Shown: positions 26,224-36,309, counted from the stretch's first letter. The stretch is 36,652 nucleotides of DNA from Legionella waltersii (GCF_001468085.1 NZ_LNZB01000036.1:1-36652); one strand, 5' to 3'. Notes: a model not told the origin generated them from the letters alone. Numbers and translations are program-made.

Positions 26224-27318
26224 TCACAAATAATTTGTCACTAATTGTTGGCGACAACTCTGGTGAATCAATGCTATATCAATTAACTCATCCAACAATG
26301 CAGAATAGGCAATCCCTGATACATCCCACATTTTGGGGTACATACTAATCGGCGTGAAACCCGGTATAGTATTTATCTCGTTAAAATAGATTTGCTCTGT
26401 ACTGTCATTCACAAAAAAATCGACTCTGGCCATTCCTTTGCATTTTAAATTCATAAAGATTTCTGCAGCAGCTTGTTGCAACTTCTGTTGCAGTGAGGTG
26501 CTAAGCTTAGCAGGAATGATTAACTCCGTTTGATTGCTTTCCAGATATTTCGCAGTATAGGAATAGTAGCCATCGGGATGGTTCACTTTAATTTCACCAG
26601 GAACACTTACTCTAGGTTTTGCCCCTGGCGTTCTATTTTCCAGTACGGATAGCTCTATCTCTCGACCTGCAATGAATTCTTCAACTAAAATTTCTTCATC
26701 ATAACGCAAAGCGTCTTCTACGGCGGCATTCAACTCAGTCATCGTTTTCACCTTGTGAATGCCGACGCTTGATCCAAGAGAGCAGGGCTTAACAAACAAA
26801 GGCCAACCAAACTCCGTAGCGACATCATGGCAAAATTGTTGTCTTTCAGCTGAGTTACTATGCCAAGTTAGTAATTTATAGCGAGCCGATTTTAATCCAT
26901 TATTGCATGCAAGTCTCCTTGCCATGTCTTTATCCATACCAATTGCTGAAGACAATACATCACATCCAACATAGGCAACACCCGCTAGTTCAAGCATTCC
27001 TTGCAGACAGCCATCTTCATACAACGGTCCATGAACAATAGGGAATACGACATCTGCGTCTACCGCAAAATGACCATCGATTACAATGCTTTCTAGAGGT
27101 TTTGATTTTTCCGTCTCTACAGGTAATTTGTCTTTATACGCAATCAGATCCGTGTAGGAATGAAGGTGGTAATTCCCACTTTTATCCATTGCAATTGGAA
27201 TGATGCTGTATTTTTCAGCATTAAGATGTCGAAGAACAGAAGCAGCTGAAACCAATGAAACTTCGTGCTCTCCTGATTTCCCACCATACAATAAAACTAA
27301 ATTGATCAATTTAGACAT
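26224..27318 (-). CDS. ddl: D-alanine--D-alanine ligase
   Basis: A 364-residue ATP-grasp ligase that makes the D-Ala-D-Ala dipeptide used by MurF. The visible motifs are [16 protein letters not shown] at the N-terminus, [29 protein letters not shown] and the metal and substrate region VDFFVND...[17 protein letters not shown]. The length is that of E. coli DdlA (364) rather than the shorter DdlB (306), which occupies the corresponding place in the E. coli cluster. The extra sequence lies mainly in the N-terminal and middle lobes. It starts one base inside the murB stop (TAATG) and so is translationally coupled. Confidence 0.97.
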   Translation of the reverse strand: MSKLINLVLLYGGKSGEHEVSLVSAASVLRHLNAEKYSIIPIAMDKSGNYHLHSYTDLIAYKDKLPVETEKSKPLESIVIDGHFAVDADVVFPIVHGPLYEDGCLQGMLELAGVAYVGCDVLSSAIGMDKDMARRLACNNGLKSARYKLLTWHSNSAERQQFCHDVATEFGWPLFVKPCSLGSSVGIHKVKTMTELNAAVEDALRYDEEILVEEFIAGREIELSVLENRTPGAKPRVSVPGEIKVNHPDGYYSYTAKYLESNQTELIIPAKLSTSLQQKLQQAAAEIFMNLKCKGMARVDFFVNDSTEQIYFNEINTIPGFTPISMYPKMWDVSGIAYSALLDELIDIALIHQSCRQQLVTNYL

Positions 27319-28229
27319 TAACAGTCTCCAATAATATGTACTTCACGCTTCAGTTCTATTGTTGTTTGCTCTTTAACCTTAGTTTGCACTAAATGAATCA
27401 AGGCTTCAATATCAGCTGCAGTGGCTGTACCCTCATGATTAATTATAAAATTAGCATGCTTCTGAGAAACCACTGCACCACCAATTTTTGTACCTTTTAA
27501 GCCACAAGCTTCGATAAGCCGAGCTGCAAAATCCCCGGGGGGATTTCTGAACACGGATCCACAATTGTACTCGTTGGTTGGCTGGGTATTCGCTCGCTTG
27601 GCCAATAACTCTTTGATTAATTGTAAAGAATGATCTTTATTTCCTGACATTAATTTAAACGTAGCAGAAATAAACCACTCATCTTGCAAACCCGCTACAT
27701 GTCTATAAGCAATTTCAAACTCCTCTGGTTTGCGAGTCTTAATTTCACCTTGGCGGCTTACTGTTTCAATTTCAGTAACCGCTTGCCAAGTTTCTCCTCC
27801 ATGACAACCGGCATTCATGCGCAATGCACCTCCCATTGTCCCTGGAATTCCCGCCCAAAACTCTCCACCTGACAAGTTATTGCGTGCTGCGAATCGTGCC
27901 ATACTTGCGCAAGAAACACCTGCTTCTACGCGAATGCGATTGTCATTCAATAAGGTCATTTCTTTCAAGCAACCTTGGGTAAGAATAACAGTGCCTGAAA
28001 ATCCCTTGTCGCGAATCAATGAGTTCGAGCCAAGACCTATCCATACTACAGGTTCTTCTGCTGGGAGGCGTTGAAGAAATAAAGCCAAATCCTGAACGTT
28101 TGCTGGTTTATACAATTTAGCAGCAGGCCCGCCTACCCTCCATGTAGTGTATTCTGCTAGTGGTTCATTGAACAATAAAGTTCCTCTACATTCTGTAGCA
28201 AGGCCTACCTCTTTTTCCATTATGCTCAT
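27318..28229 (-). CDS. murB: UDP-N-acetylenolpyruvoylglucosamine reductase
   Basis: A 303-residue FAD enzyme that reduces UDP-GlcNAc-enolpyruvate to UDP-MurNAc with NADPH. The FAD-binding signature TTWRVGGPA and [10 protein letters not shown] are present, and [16 protein letters not shown] follows. The catalytic serine lies in NCGSVFRNP, the short (type II) MurB form. I start it at the ATG at 28229, preceded by a GTGAG box that overlaps the murC stop. A longer frame to 28322 would run 93 bp back into murC and has a non-family N-terminus. murB between murC and ddl differs from the E. coli order. Confidence 0.95.
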   Translation of the reverse strand: MSIMEKEVGLATECRGTLLFNEPLAEYTTWRVGGPAAKLYKPANVQDLALFLQRLPAEEPVVWIGLGSNSLIRDKGFSGTVILTQGCLKEMTLLNDNRIRVEAGVSCASMARFAARNNLSGGEFWAGIPGTMGGALRMNAGCHGGETWQAVTEIETVSRQGEIKTRKPEEFEIAYRHVAGLQDEWFISATFKLMSGNKDHSLQLIKELLAKRANTQPTNEYNCGSVFRNPPGDFAARLIEACGLKGTKIGGAVVSQKHANFIINHEGTATAADIEALIHLVQTKVKEQTTIELKREVHIIGDC

Positions 28230-28237
28230 AGTAATTC

Positions 28238-29647
28238 TCACGAATTTTTCATAAGGTTCACAGCCATTTGACCAATACTGCCGGCGCCCTGCATTAAAAT
28301 GACATCCCCATCTTTTATGCATTCATCTAAGGCTGTCTTCAAGGACTGCTCATTTACCATGGTTACTCTTTGGTGTTTAGACCGAATTTCTTCTGCTAAA
28401 CTTTCGCTTGTAACGCCTGGAATTGCTTTCTCACCTGCTGAATAAATATCTAAAAGCAATAATTCATCGGATAAACTCAACACATCCACAAATTGACTAT
28501 GCAGGGATTGCGTTCTCGTGTAACGATGTGGTTGAAACACATGGACCAATCGTTTTTCAGGCCATACTTTTCTAAACGCATCGATGGTCGATAAGATTTC
28601 CTGAGGATGATGTCCGTAATCATCAACAACAATGGCTGAACCTTTTTCAAATTTCTTTTCCCCAAGCATCTGAAAACGTCTTCCTACCCCCTGAAATTTT
28701 GCCAATCCGCGGACTATAGAATCATTATCTACTCCAAGTTCTGTTGCAATAGCTATGGCAGCTAGTGCATTTAACACATTATGTCGTCCAGGGTATTGAA
28801 ATTGAATGGTTAATGGCTTGTGTGGAGCTGGTCGTTGTACTGTAAATTCACTGAGCATCCCTGTTTGAGTCCAGTTTACAGCACGATAATGAGCATCTGT
28901 TTTAAATCCGTACGTTAACGTTGGTCGCTGAATCGCCGGCAGAATATTACAGACTTCTTGATCTTCGATACAAACCACCGCCAATCCATAGAAAGGCAAA
29001 TGATGTAAAAATTCCAGGAAAGTGGTCCTTAATTTATTAAAGTCTCCCTCATAAGTATCCATGTGATCGGCATCAATGTTTGTTACAACGGCCATCATTG
29101 GTTTTAAGAAGAGGAAAGACGCATCACTCTCGTCTGCTTCGACTACAAAATAAGCTGATTTTCCAAGCTGGGCATTGACTCCACAACTATTTAATTTTCC
29201 ACCGATTACGAAACTTGGGTCTAAGCCACCTTCAGCCAATAAGCTACTCACTAGGCTGGTTGTGGTTGTTTTACCATGTGTACCTGCAATGGCGATACCA
29301 TGACGAAAACGCATGAGCTCGGCCAGCATAGCTGCTCTTGGAATGACAGGGATCATGGCCTCACGAGCGGCAACAATTTCAGGATTATTCATGTCCACTG
29401 CAGAAGAACGAACCACGACATCTGCTCCTTGGACGTTTTCAACTCGATGACCAATATGGACTGTAATTCCTAACGATCGCAGGCGTTGCACAGCAGCACC
29501 TTCGCCCACATCAGATCCAGTGATGCGGTAACCTTGGTTGTGTAAAACCTCAGCAATTCCACACATGCCAACGCCACCTATTCCAACAAAGTGAATTTGT
29601 TCAACATGTCCCATGCGTGTCGATAAAAATTGCCCTGAATTTTTCAA
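28238..29647 (-). CDS. murC: UDP-N-acetylmuramate--L-alanine ligase
   Basis: A 469-residue Mur ligase that adds L-alanine to UDP-MurNAc. It shows the Rossmann motif HFVGIGGVGMCGIAEVL, the ATP loop GTHGKTTTTSLV, the conserved VDDYGHHPQEI and the C-terminal FQPHRYTRT. The start is TTG at 29647. A GAGGGGG box that overlaps the ftsW stop precedes it, and the resulting N-terminus has the family length before the Rossmann strand. The first in-frame ATG (29614) would shorten it by 11 residues and lacks a comparable site. murG, normally between ftsW and murC, is absent; the gap is nine bases. Confidence 0.96.
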   Translation of the reverse strand: MKNSGQFLSTRMGHVEQIHFVGIGGVGMCGIAEVLHNQGYRITGSDVGEGAAVQRLRSLGITVHIGHRVENVQGADVVVRSSAVDMNNPEIVAAREAMIPVIPRAAMLAELMRFRHGIAIAGTHGKTTTTSLVSSLLAEGGLDPSFVIGGKLNSCGVNAQLGKSAYFVVEADESDASFLFLKPMMAVVTNIDADHMDTYEGDFNKLRTTFLEFLHHLPFYGLAVVCIEDQEVCNILPAIQRPTLTYGFKTDAHYRAVNWTQTGMLSEFTVQRPAPHKPLTIQFQYPGRHNVLNALAAIAIATELGVDNDSIVRGLAKFQGVGRRFQMLGEKKFEKGSAIVVDDYGHHPQEILSTIDAFRKVWPEKRLVHVFQPHRYTRTQSLHSQFVDVLSLSDELLLLDIYSAGEKAIPGVTSESLAEEIRSKHQRVTMVNEQSLKTALDECIKDGDVILMQGAGSIGQMAVNLMKNS

Positions 29648-29656
29648 AATGCCCCC

Positions 29657-30841
29657 TCAAGATGTCTGCGTTCGCAATCCGAGGGACTGCCAACGATTCT
29701 CGTGATCAATACGCAATAACAATGCGATAACAATACAATTAATAACCATGCTGGCACCACCATAACTAAGCAATGGCAGTGTTAGCCCCTTAGTTGGTAA
29801 CAATCCAGCATTAACGCCCATGTTTATTGCAGCCTGTAAAGCCAACCAAAACGTCAAACCATAGGCCGTAAATGAAGCAAATAAGCGTTCCTGTACGTAC
29901 GCTGTATAGCCAATATTTAAACCTCTAATTACTAGTATACTATATAAGGTGATAACAACTAAAATTCCGAATAAACCTAACTCTTCCGCAAGCACCGCAA
30001 ATAGAAAATCGGTATGTGCTTCAGGCAGGTAAAGAAGCTTCTGAATACTTTCACCCAAGCCCGATCCAAACCAACCACCTCGCCCAAATGCAATCAAGGA
30101 CTGGGTTAACTGATATCCACTGTTGTATTGATCGGCCCAAGGGTCCAAGAAGGCAGTCAATCGCGCTACCCGATAGGGCGATGAAACCGCTAGCACAGCA
30201 AGTGCGGTCAGCACTAGAAGCATTAGGCCGAAATAATATCGTAATTTAACACCTGCTAAAAACAACATCGCCATGACTGTTCCAGAAATGACCACCGTCG
30301 CTCCGAAATCAGGCTCAAGGAGCAACAAAAATGACACAACCCCCAAAACCAGCATGGGCTTAATGAAACCAAAAATGCTCTCACTCACTGCTTCTTGTTG
30401 TCGAACTAAATAACCCGACAAATAAAAAATCATCACCAGCTTGGTAACCTCAGACACTTGAATACCAATAGGCCCTAACGCCAACCAACGTCTACTGCCA
30501 TTGACAATTTTTCCAACTCCAGGGATAAGAACAGCCATTAATAAAATCAAGCAGGCCATCAGCATGGGCATGCTCATTTTCTCCCAAAAACTGCTGTCGG
30601 TGCGAACAACGATCAAAGCTAACATTAATCCTGCAAACAGGTAACATGCTTGACGAATTAGAAAATGAAAGGGTTGATGATAATACTTGGTTGAGATCAT
30701 GACCGAGCTTGAAGCCACCATCATTAAGCCAATGATCAATAAACCAAACACAGCGCCAATCATCCATTTATCATACAATGATATAGGCTTACTGACTGGC
30801 TTGCCTCTTTGGTTTAAATGTCTAGGCCGCATCGTGATCAT
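29657..30841 (-). CDS. ftsW: SEDS peptidoglycan glycosyltransferase FtsW
   Basis: A 394-residue polytopic membrane protein with about ten transmembrane helices, the divisome's septal peptidoglycan polymerase in partnership with FtsI. Signature segments are GSRRWLALGPIGIQVSEVTK, the large periplasmic loop with DPWADQYNSGYQLTQSL and FGRGGWFGSGLGES, and the final GLLPTKGLTLPLLSYGG. The E and D residues of the loop are in place. The start overlaps the murD stop as ATGA. The partner ftsI is not in this window. Confidence 0.96.
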   Translation of the reverse strand: MITMRPRHLNQRGKPVSKPISLYDKWMIGAVFGLLIIGLMMVASSSVMISTKYYHQPFHFLIRQACYLFAGLMLALIVVRTDSSFWEKMSMPMLMACLILLMAVLIPGVGKIVNGSRRWLALGPIGIQVSEVTKLVMIFYLSGYLVRQQEAVSESIFGFIKPMLVLGVVSFLLLLEPDFGATVVISGTVMAMLFLAGVKLRYYFGLMLLVLTALAVLAVSSPYRVARLTAFLDPWADQYNSGYQLTQSLIAFGRGGWFGSGLGESIQKLLYLPEAHTDFLFAVLAEELGLFGILVVITLYSILVIRGLNIGYTAYVQERLFASFTAYGLTFWLALQAAINMGVNAGLLPTKGLTLPLLSYGGASMVINCIVIALLLRIDHENRWQSLGLRTQTS

Positions 30842-32181
30842 AATCCACTAACAGTAGAAGTAAATACATCGCCTCTATGATTAAAGTCACGAAACATGTC
30901 TAAGCTGGCACAAGCGGGTGATAATAAAACAACGTCGCCTGGCATGGCACAAGTTCTTGCAACTTCCACTGCGCTGTCAAGTGATTCTGCTCGATGGATA
31001 GGTACTGCATTGGATAAAGCCGATTCGATTTTGTCTGCATCCACACCAATTAAGACAATAGTGCGTACATACTCCGATACGGATTGTTGTAATTCACTAA
31101 AATCCGCTCCTTTGCCTTGCCCTCCGGCAATCAGTACAATCTTCCCTTGCATAGAGCCCCCTATTCCATTAATGGCTGAGATTGTAGCACCTACATTCGT
31201 CCCTTTTGAGTCATTGATCCAATCTACTCCGTCCAAACGCCTCACCCACTGGCATCGATGGGGCAAGCCTTTGAATGAGGTTAACACCTGAATCATTTTT
31301 TGCTCTGATATGCCAACTGCATCAGCTAGGGCACAAGACGCAAGAGCATTTAACCAATTGTGTACTCCTTTGATTAAAACAGAATCCACAGGCAGAAAGC
31401 AATGCTTACCTTTTGCTAGATAGTATGTATTTTCTTTTTGAATCAATCCCCATTGACCCTCAAGAGGGGCGTCTTTACCAAAAGACACTGCTTTTGAATT
31501 GGATTGATAGTCTTTAGCCGGCGGTGTAGAAGCATCTTCTCGATTATACAAGACGTATTGCGCATTCTTATAAATTCGCTGTTTTGCTTGCACATAGGCT
31601 TCAAAGGTGTGATGCCTATCCAAATGGTCATCGGTTACATTCAGAATCGTTGCAATGACTGGCGATAAGGAATGCGTTAAGTCCAACTGAAAGCTCGATA
31701 GCTCCAACACCCATAAATCGTAATGATGTTCATCGTCCAGCATGTCTAATACAGGAGTACCTATATTCCCAGCAACAGCGACTCTAAATCCAGCTGCTTT
31801 AGCCATTTCGCCAACCAGAGTAGTCACTGTTGATTTGCCATTAGTCCCGGTTATCGCGACCACTGGCGCATCGATCTCTCGAGCCAAGCATTCAACATCA
31901 CCATAGATTTCAGCCCCAATTTGCCTTGCTTTTACTAAAACAGGGGTTTCTAATGGTAATCCTGGGCTCGCAATTACGTCCGTCAAGCCTTGCATAACTT
32001 CGTCTGGAACAGTCTCTAGGTAAACGGCTGTATCGGGAAACTCATTGCTAAACTCTGCCAAACCAGGAGCTTCTTTTCGTGTATCATAGGCTATAAAATT
32101 CTTATGATTTCTTTTTAGATAGCGCGCGATTGATAATCCGGTTTTCCCTAAACCCGCGACTAAATAGAATGATTGAGTCAT
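30838..32181 (-). CDS. murD: UDP-N-acetylmuramoyl-L-alanine--D-glutamate ligase
   Basis: A 447-residue Mur ligase that adds D-glutamate. The N-terminal domain begins VAGLGKTGLSIARYL. The ATP loop is VAITGTNGKSTVTTLVGEM, with NDSKGTNVGATISAI and LIAGGQGKGADF further on and the closing SPACASLDMFRDFNHRGD typical of MurD. The ATG has AAGGTG upstream, 13 bp after the mraY stop. Length is normal (E. coli 438). Confidence 0.97.
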   Translation of the reverse strand: MTQSFYLVAGLGKTGLSIARYLKRNHKNFIAYDTRKEAPGLAEFSNEFPDTAVYLETVPDEVMQGLTDVIASPGLPLETPVLVKARQIGAEIYGDVECLAREIDAPVVAITGTNGKSTVTTLVGEMAKAAGFRVAVAGNIGTPVLDMLDDEHHYDLWVLELSSFQLDLTHSLSPVIATILNVTDDHLDRHHTFEAYVQAKQRIYKNAQYVLYNREDASTPPAKDYQSNSKAVSFGKDAPLEGQWGLIQKENTYYLAKGKHCFLPVDSVLIKGVHNWLNALASCALADAVGISEQKMIQVLTSFKGLPHRCQWVRRLDGVDWINDSKGTNVGATISAINGIGGSMQGKIVLIAGGQGKGADFSELQQSVSEYVRTIVLIGVDADKIESALSNAVPIHRAESLDSAVEVARTCAMPGDVVLLSPACASLDMFRDFNHRGDVFTSTVSGL

Positions 32182-32194
32182 GTATGCACCTTGT

Positions 32195-33280
32195 CTATCT
32201 CAGTTTCAAAGTAGCCAGTCCGAACAATACAAACACCACGGTTATAATCCAAAAACGAACAATGACTTTGGGCTCAGCCCATCCTTTTAATTCAAAATGA
32301 TGGTGCAAAGGGGCCATTTTAAACAAGCGCTTTCCACCAGTGTATTTGAAATACCCGACCTGTAAAATGACGGAAAGGGTCTCAATGACAAATAAACCAC
32401 CCATGATAAGCAACACGAGCTCCTGACGGACAATGACCGCCACAATCCCTAGAGCAGCTCCCAAAGCAAGAGAACCGACATCCCCCATAAACACCTGTGC
32501 GGGATAGCTGTTGTACCAAAGGAAGCCTAGGCCAGCACCAACAATGGATGAGCAAAATATAGTTAACTCGCCTGTGTTGGGAACGAAAGGGATGCCTAAG
32601 TAATTCGAATAGACGGCATTGCTTGATACATAGGTAAAGACACCTAATGCGCCAGCAACCATGACAATCGGCATAATTGCGAGGCCATCAAGCCCATCGG
32701 TTAAGTTGACTGCATTACTACTGCCAACGATCACAAAATAAGCCAGGATTGGGAAGAACACACCCAAATTCAAAACCACGGTTTTAAAAAACGGAACCGT
32801 TAATTGCGTATGCACGGGTAAGGTCGCTGTTGCGTATAAATAGATGACCGCAATCAAGGCAATCACAGATTGCCAAAAGTATTTCCAGCGACCGGGTAGC
32901 CCTTTACTGTTTTTTAAAACCAACTTTCTGTAATCATCAACCCATCCAACAACACCATTGGCTAATGTGACCAATAAAACGAGCCAGAGGCTGGTTTGGC
33001 GTAAATCGCACCACAATAAGCAACTTACTGTGATTGCTAATAAAATTAATACCCCTCCCATGGTGGGAGTTCCTGCCTTGGATAAATGGGTTTGAGGACC
33101 GTCGTTGCGAACCATCTGTCCTATTTGCAATCCCTGCAACCAGCGAATCATGATTGGTCCACAGAGTAGGCCAACGATAAGTGCAGTCAAAGAGGCTAAA
33201 ATGGAACGAAAGGTTAAATATTGAAAAACTCTAAACGCATGGTACTGTCCCTGTAATAACTGCGTTAACCAATAGAGCAT
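32195..33280 (-). CDS. mraY: Phospho-N-acetylmuramoyl-pentapeptide transferase
   Basis: A 361-residue integral membrane enzyme that transfers phospho-MurNAc-pentapeptide to undecaprenyl phosphate, making lipid I. About ten hydrophobic helices are visible. Catalytic and substrate motifs are [43 protein letters not shown] and [12 protein letters not shown]. The ATG is preceded by AGAGGAA at good spacing. The gene is 88 bp after murF. Confidence 0.98.
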   Translation of the reverse strand: MLYWLTQLLQGQYHAFRVFQYLTFRSILASLTALIVGLLCGPIMIRWLQGLQIGQMVRNDGPQTHLSKAGTPTMGGVLILLAITVSCLLWCDLRQTSLWLVLLVTLANGVVGWVDDYRKLVLKNSKGLPGRWKYFWQSVIALIAVIYLYATATLPVHTQLTVPFFKTVVLNLGVFFPILAYFVIVGSSNAVNLTDGLDGLAIMPIVMVAGALGVFTYVSSNAVYSNYLGIPFVPNTGELTIFCSSIVGAGLGFLWYNSYPAQVFMGDVGSLALGAALGIVAVIVRQELVLLIMGGLFVIETLSVILQVGYFKYTGGKRLFKMAPLHHHFELKGWAEPKVIVRFWIITVVFVLFGLATLKLR

Positions 33281-33368
33281 ACGATGTTCCTCTGTTTTTT
33301 ATCATTTAGGGTTAAAAAGCGACCAAGCATATCACATTCCCTGCTTTTCAATGAAGTAGGAAATCGAT

Positions 33369-34724
33369 CTATATCGCTTGTTTCTCAGGACTCTCCACAT
33401 GCACCAACTTCTGCACTACTTTTTCCATTGCACTTGAGCGAGATCCCTTCACCAGCACAGTGGTATCAGCCTGCAAATTATGTTCAACCGCTTTTATGAG
33501 TTCCTCTTTACTGGAAAAATGCTGTGCGCCATTGCCAAATGCCTCAGAGGCTAATTGACTATGAATACCACAACTCATTAATTGATCTATTCCTAACTCC
33601 TTTGCTGCTAGTCCTACTTCCTGGTGATGCTGAGCCGTCCATTTCCCCAACTCACCCATATCGCCAAAGACAAATATTTTCTTTCCAGGTCTCTTGGACA
33701 AAACCTCCAGAGCAGTAAGTACTGAACGCAAATTGGCATTGTAGGTATCGTCAATGATCGTGGATTGATTTTTGCCGGACAAAACAGTCATCCTACCCTT
33801 TACACCACCGAATTTAGCCAAGCCTTTTTGGATATCCTGGATTGAAACACCTACTGCATAACAACAGCTTGCAGCAGCAAGCGCATTGCGCATATTATGC
33901 AACCCTGGCACTTGCAGCTCAATTTCAGCCCTTGCATTCGGTAAAACCAGTATAAAATGCGCCCGGCCGTGCGTATCCAGACGTATATCTTCAGCGTACA
34001 CATCCGCTTGATGCTGAGCGGAGAAACGCAGTACTTTTTTGTCACCAATCATTTGATCCCAATAATGCGCATAAGCATCATCGTCGTTAACTACCGCAGT
34101 CCCAGAAGCTGATAAACCTTGATGAATTTCCCCTTTTGCACGAGCCACACCGTCTATTGAGCCAAAACCCTCTACATGCGCGGGAGCAATGTTGTTGATC
34201 AAGGTCACATCAGGATGTACGATTGCCACAGTATGGGCTATTTCTCCTGGATGATTTGCACCCAGTTCAAACACCGCATAGCGATGCTCTTTTTTAAGCT
34301 CAAAAACACTGAGTGGAACCCCAATATGATTATTAAAGTTACCTTTAGTTGAGTGTGAAGGAGCTGGTAATATGGAGGCAATCATCTCTTTGACGGTAGT
34401 TTTGCCATTGGATCCAGTTAAAGCAATGATTGGACAATGCACTTCTTCTCGATAGGCTTTTGCAATTTCTGCCAAAGCAATTACTGTATTCTCTACTATA
34501 AACTGCGGGATTTTAAGCCCGTCAACGGATCGAGATGCAACTACCGCAATAGCCCCTTTTTCCTCGACCTCTTTTATAAAATCATGCCCATCGAAAGTTT
34601 CACCCTCAATGGCAACAAACAAATGGCCAGGTTTAATGATTCGGCTGTCAGTGCATACGCCAGTGACTTCTGCTGACAGAGTACAAGATTGAGATAATAG
34701 GGAAGCAATGGATAGTAGGTTCAT
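33369..34724 (-). CDS. murF: UDP-N-acetylmuramoyl-tripeptide--D-alanyl-D-alanine ligase
   Basis: A 451-residue Mur ligase that adds the D-Ala-D-Ala dipeptide made by Ddl. The N-terminal domain contains the MurE/F-like GVCTDSRIIKPGHLFVAIEGE. The ATP loop is ALTGSNGKTTVKEMI, followed by FELGANHPGEI, IDDTYNANLRS and a normal C-terminal domain. It is the first gene of the dcw block here. murE, usually immediately upstream, is missing, and a coiled-coil protein gene takes its place. Only a weak ribosome site precedes the ATG, and the 117-bp upstream gap shows no convincing promoter, though TTGAAC and TAAACT about 18 bp apart are possible hexamers. Confidence 0.97.
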   Translation of the reverse strand: MNLLSIASLLSQSCTLSAEVTGVCTDSRIIKPGHLFVAIEGETFDGHDFIKEVEEKGAIAVVASRSVDGLKIPQFIVENTVIALAEIAKAYREEVHCPIIALTGSNGKTTVKEMIASILPAPSHSTKGNFNNHIGVPLSVFELKKEHRYAVFELGANHPGEIAHTVAIVHPDVTLINNIAPAHVEGFGSIDGVARAKGEIHQGLSASGTAVVNDDDAYAHYWDQMIGDKKVLRFSAQHQADVYAEDIRLDTHGRAHFILVLPNARAEIELQVPGLHNMRNALAAASCCYAVGVSIQDIQKGLAKFGGVKGRMTVLSGKNQSTIIDDTYNANLRSVLTALEVLSKRPGKKIFVFGDMGELGKWTAQHHQEVGLAAKELGIDQLMSCGIHSQLASEAFGNGAQHFSSKEELIKAVEHNLQADTTVLVKGSRSSAMEKVVQKLVHVESPEKQAI

Positions 34725-34841
34725 GGTCTTAAATCAATGCCTAAAAGCTTAGTTTACTAACAGTTATACCTAGAGTTCAAGAGGAGGTCGACTAAGGGTC
34801 TAAGCAAACTCAAATTTTATATCAATACATTTGACCTTGCA

Positions 34842-36230
34842 TTAATGTTTACTCACCGTGCGGTGATGTGAATCACCACCACCTGGTGATTTTTCCGATT
34901 GATTCTCATGACTAGGGCCTTTTGTTGATGTTGGAGCGCTTTGCGGCGTTCCTACAGGCAAGCTGCTTGGGTTGATTGTTGTGATCTGGGTATTGGTAGG
35001 TGGTGACATAACAAGAGGGGGTGGGTTCTGTTGGGAATTATTAACTTGAGATGGATTTTGCCCAAGAGTCATTGTGCTTTGTAGCTTGGTGATTAACATT
35101 GATTGCTTTTGATGAAGCATTATCATTTCGTTTTTCTTATTGTTTTGTAAGAACTCCTTCACATTTACCATGTTTGGTTCTGCCTTTTTAAAATTACGTT
35201 CTGCTTCATCTTTCTGATTATCTGTTAATTTTTGTAATTTCTGTTGTGCAGACAATCCTTCATTGTCTGGATCTTTTTGTATTAAATAAAATTTACCTGT
35301 CTTTGGGTCTTTAACTATTTCTTTTTCCTTCGTGGCATTTTTTTCAGCCTCAACTTTCTGAGCACTTGTTAAATCTTTTAGTTTATCCTCTGCAGATAAT
35401 CCTGCTTTATTTGGATCTTTTGGTATTAAATAGACTTTACCCTCTTTATCTTTGACGAGTTCGCTGTCTTTCGACTTAGGTACAGTATATCTAGCTTCAG
35501 AAAACTTCAGCGTCTTCTCCCCATTTTCATCATACATATCAGCTTTACCCTGTTTTACATCTCTCAGGGTTCTAAATACTCCTAGCTGAACTTCATTGGT
35601 ATTGTTTTCATCCACTAGAGCTAGTAACTTGCTGTCATAGTCAGGATCTATCTTTCCATTAGGTAATCTATCAGGCAAAGTCCTCATTTTTTCTTGCAGA
35701 ACACCTTGTTTTGCCTCTAAGTAGTTAATAACAAGATCTAATTCTTTCTGAGCCTTGCTATCAGGCATTTTATCAATTACATCTGCCTCTTTCTGAGCTT
35801 GATCAACCGCCTTATCGTAATCTTTGTATTTTTTAGCTGCGTGGATAATGTCTTTATTGACGGAATCAAGTTTAGATCGAACGTCATTTTCAGACGAGCT
35901 AGCAGGTGATTCTGTTTTAGGCGCAGTTGGCGTTGTTACAGGATTCTGAACAGCTGCTTCAGCTTGTTTCTGTCTTGACTCTTCTTCTTCACGGATTTCT
36001 TCCATTAAGATGGCAGCAATAACAGCACGCCTTATTTCTTCTTGACGAGTGAAATAATCGGCTAAAATCTCCTCTTGATGTTTTTTCTCCATGTAGACGG
36101 CCATTTGATGGCTTTGAACTAATTTTCCTTCGTCTGAACGAAGAAATTTTTCCAGGGCCTCTTTGTTTGTGAATCCAAATCGTGCAAAATCAGGAGCTAC
36201 TGTTTGTAGATCGGCTTTATCGTTAGACAT
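34842..36230 (-). CDS. Coiled-coil, repeat-containing protein; candidate secreted effector
   Basis: A 462-residue hydrophilic protein I do not recognise. Residues 1-85 are an alpha-helical segment with PDFARFGFTNKEALEKFLRSD, then a charged helix full of Glu, Lys and Arg. Residues 90-120 are a Pro/Thr/Ser linker and 120-240 are coiled coil. Residues about 254-349 hold two tandem repeats of roughly 48 residues, each with GKxYLI, KDP, GLSA, KL and AE(K/R)N; their GLSA glycines are at 277 and 325. The tail (380-462) is low-complexity Asn/Pro/Ser/Gln ending in a histidine-rich stretch. There is no signal peptide or membrane segment. Architecture and the Legionella-like context suggest a Dot/Icm substrate, but this is inference. 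The start is set at the ATG at 36230, which has GGGGTG before it; an ATG at 36251 has no ribosome site. Confidence 0.75.
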   Translation of the reverse strand: MSNDKADLQTVAPDFARFGFTNKEALEKFLRSDEGKLVQSHQMAVYMEKKHQEEILADYFTRQEEIRRAVIAAILMEEIREEEESRQKQAEAAVQNPVTTPTAPKTESPASSSENDVRSKLDSVNKDIIHAAKKYKDYDKAVDQAQKEADVIDKMPDSKAQKELDLVINYLEAKQGVLQEKMRTLPDRLPNGKIDPDYDSKLLALVDENNTNEVQLGVFRTLRDVKQGKADMYDENGEKTLKFSEARYTVPKSKDSELVKDKEGKVYLIPKDPNKAGLSAEDKLKDLTSAQKVEAEKNATKEKEIVKDPKTGKFYLIQKDPDNEGLSAQQKLQKLTDNQKDEAERNFKKAEPNMVNVKEFLQNNKKNEMIMLHQKQSMLITKLQSTMTLGQNPSQVNNSQQNPPPLVMSPPTNTQITTINPSSLPVGTPQSAPTSTKGPSHENQSEKSPGGGDSHHRTVSKH

Positions 36231-36258
36231 GAAAACACCCCACAAAAACATATATTAA

Positions 36259-36267
36259 ATTATAGCA
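36259..36267 (-). promoter_or_regulatory. Extended -10 promoter of the coiled-coil gene
   Basis: On the minus strand TGCTATAAT is a perfect extended -10 element, about 29 bp before the chosen ATG. The hexamer 17 bp upstream is a poor -35, which is usual for extended -10 promoters. The 5' leader would be only about 20 nt. Confidence 0.65.
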
Positions 36268-36309
36268 AGATTATTGAGGTATTGGAGATTGAGGCTTGCA
36301 AGGCATTTA

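Noticed and set aside
28230..28322. Upstream extension of murB to 28322
   Set aside because: It would overlap murC by 85 bp with an N-terminus foreign to MurB, while the ATG at 28229 has a ribosome site at the murC stop.
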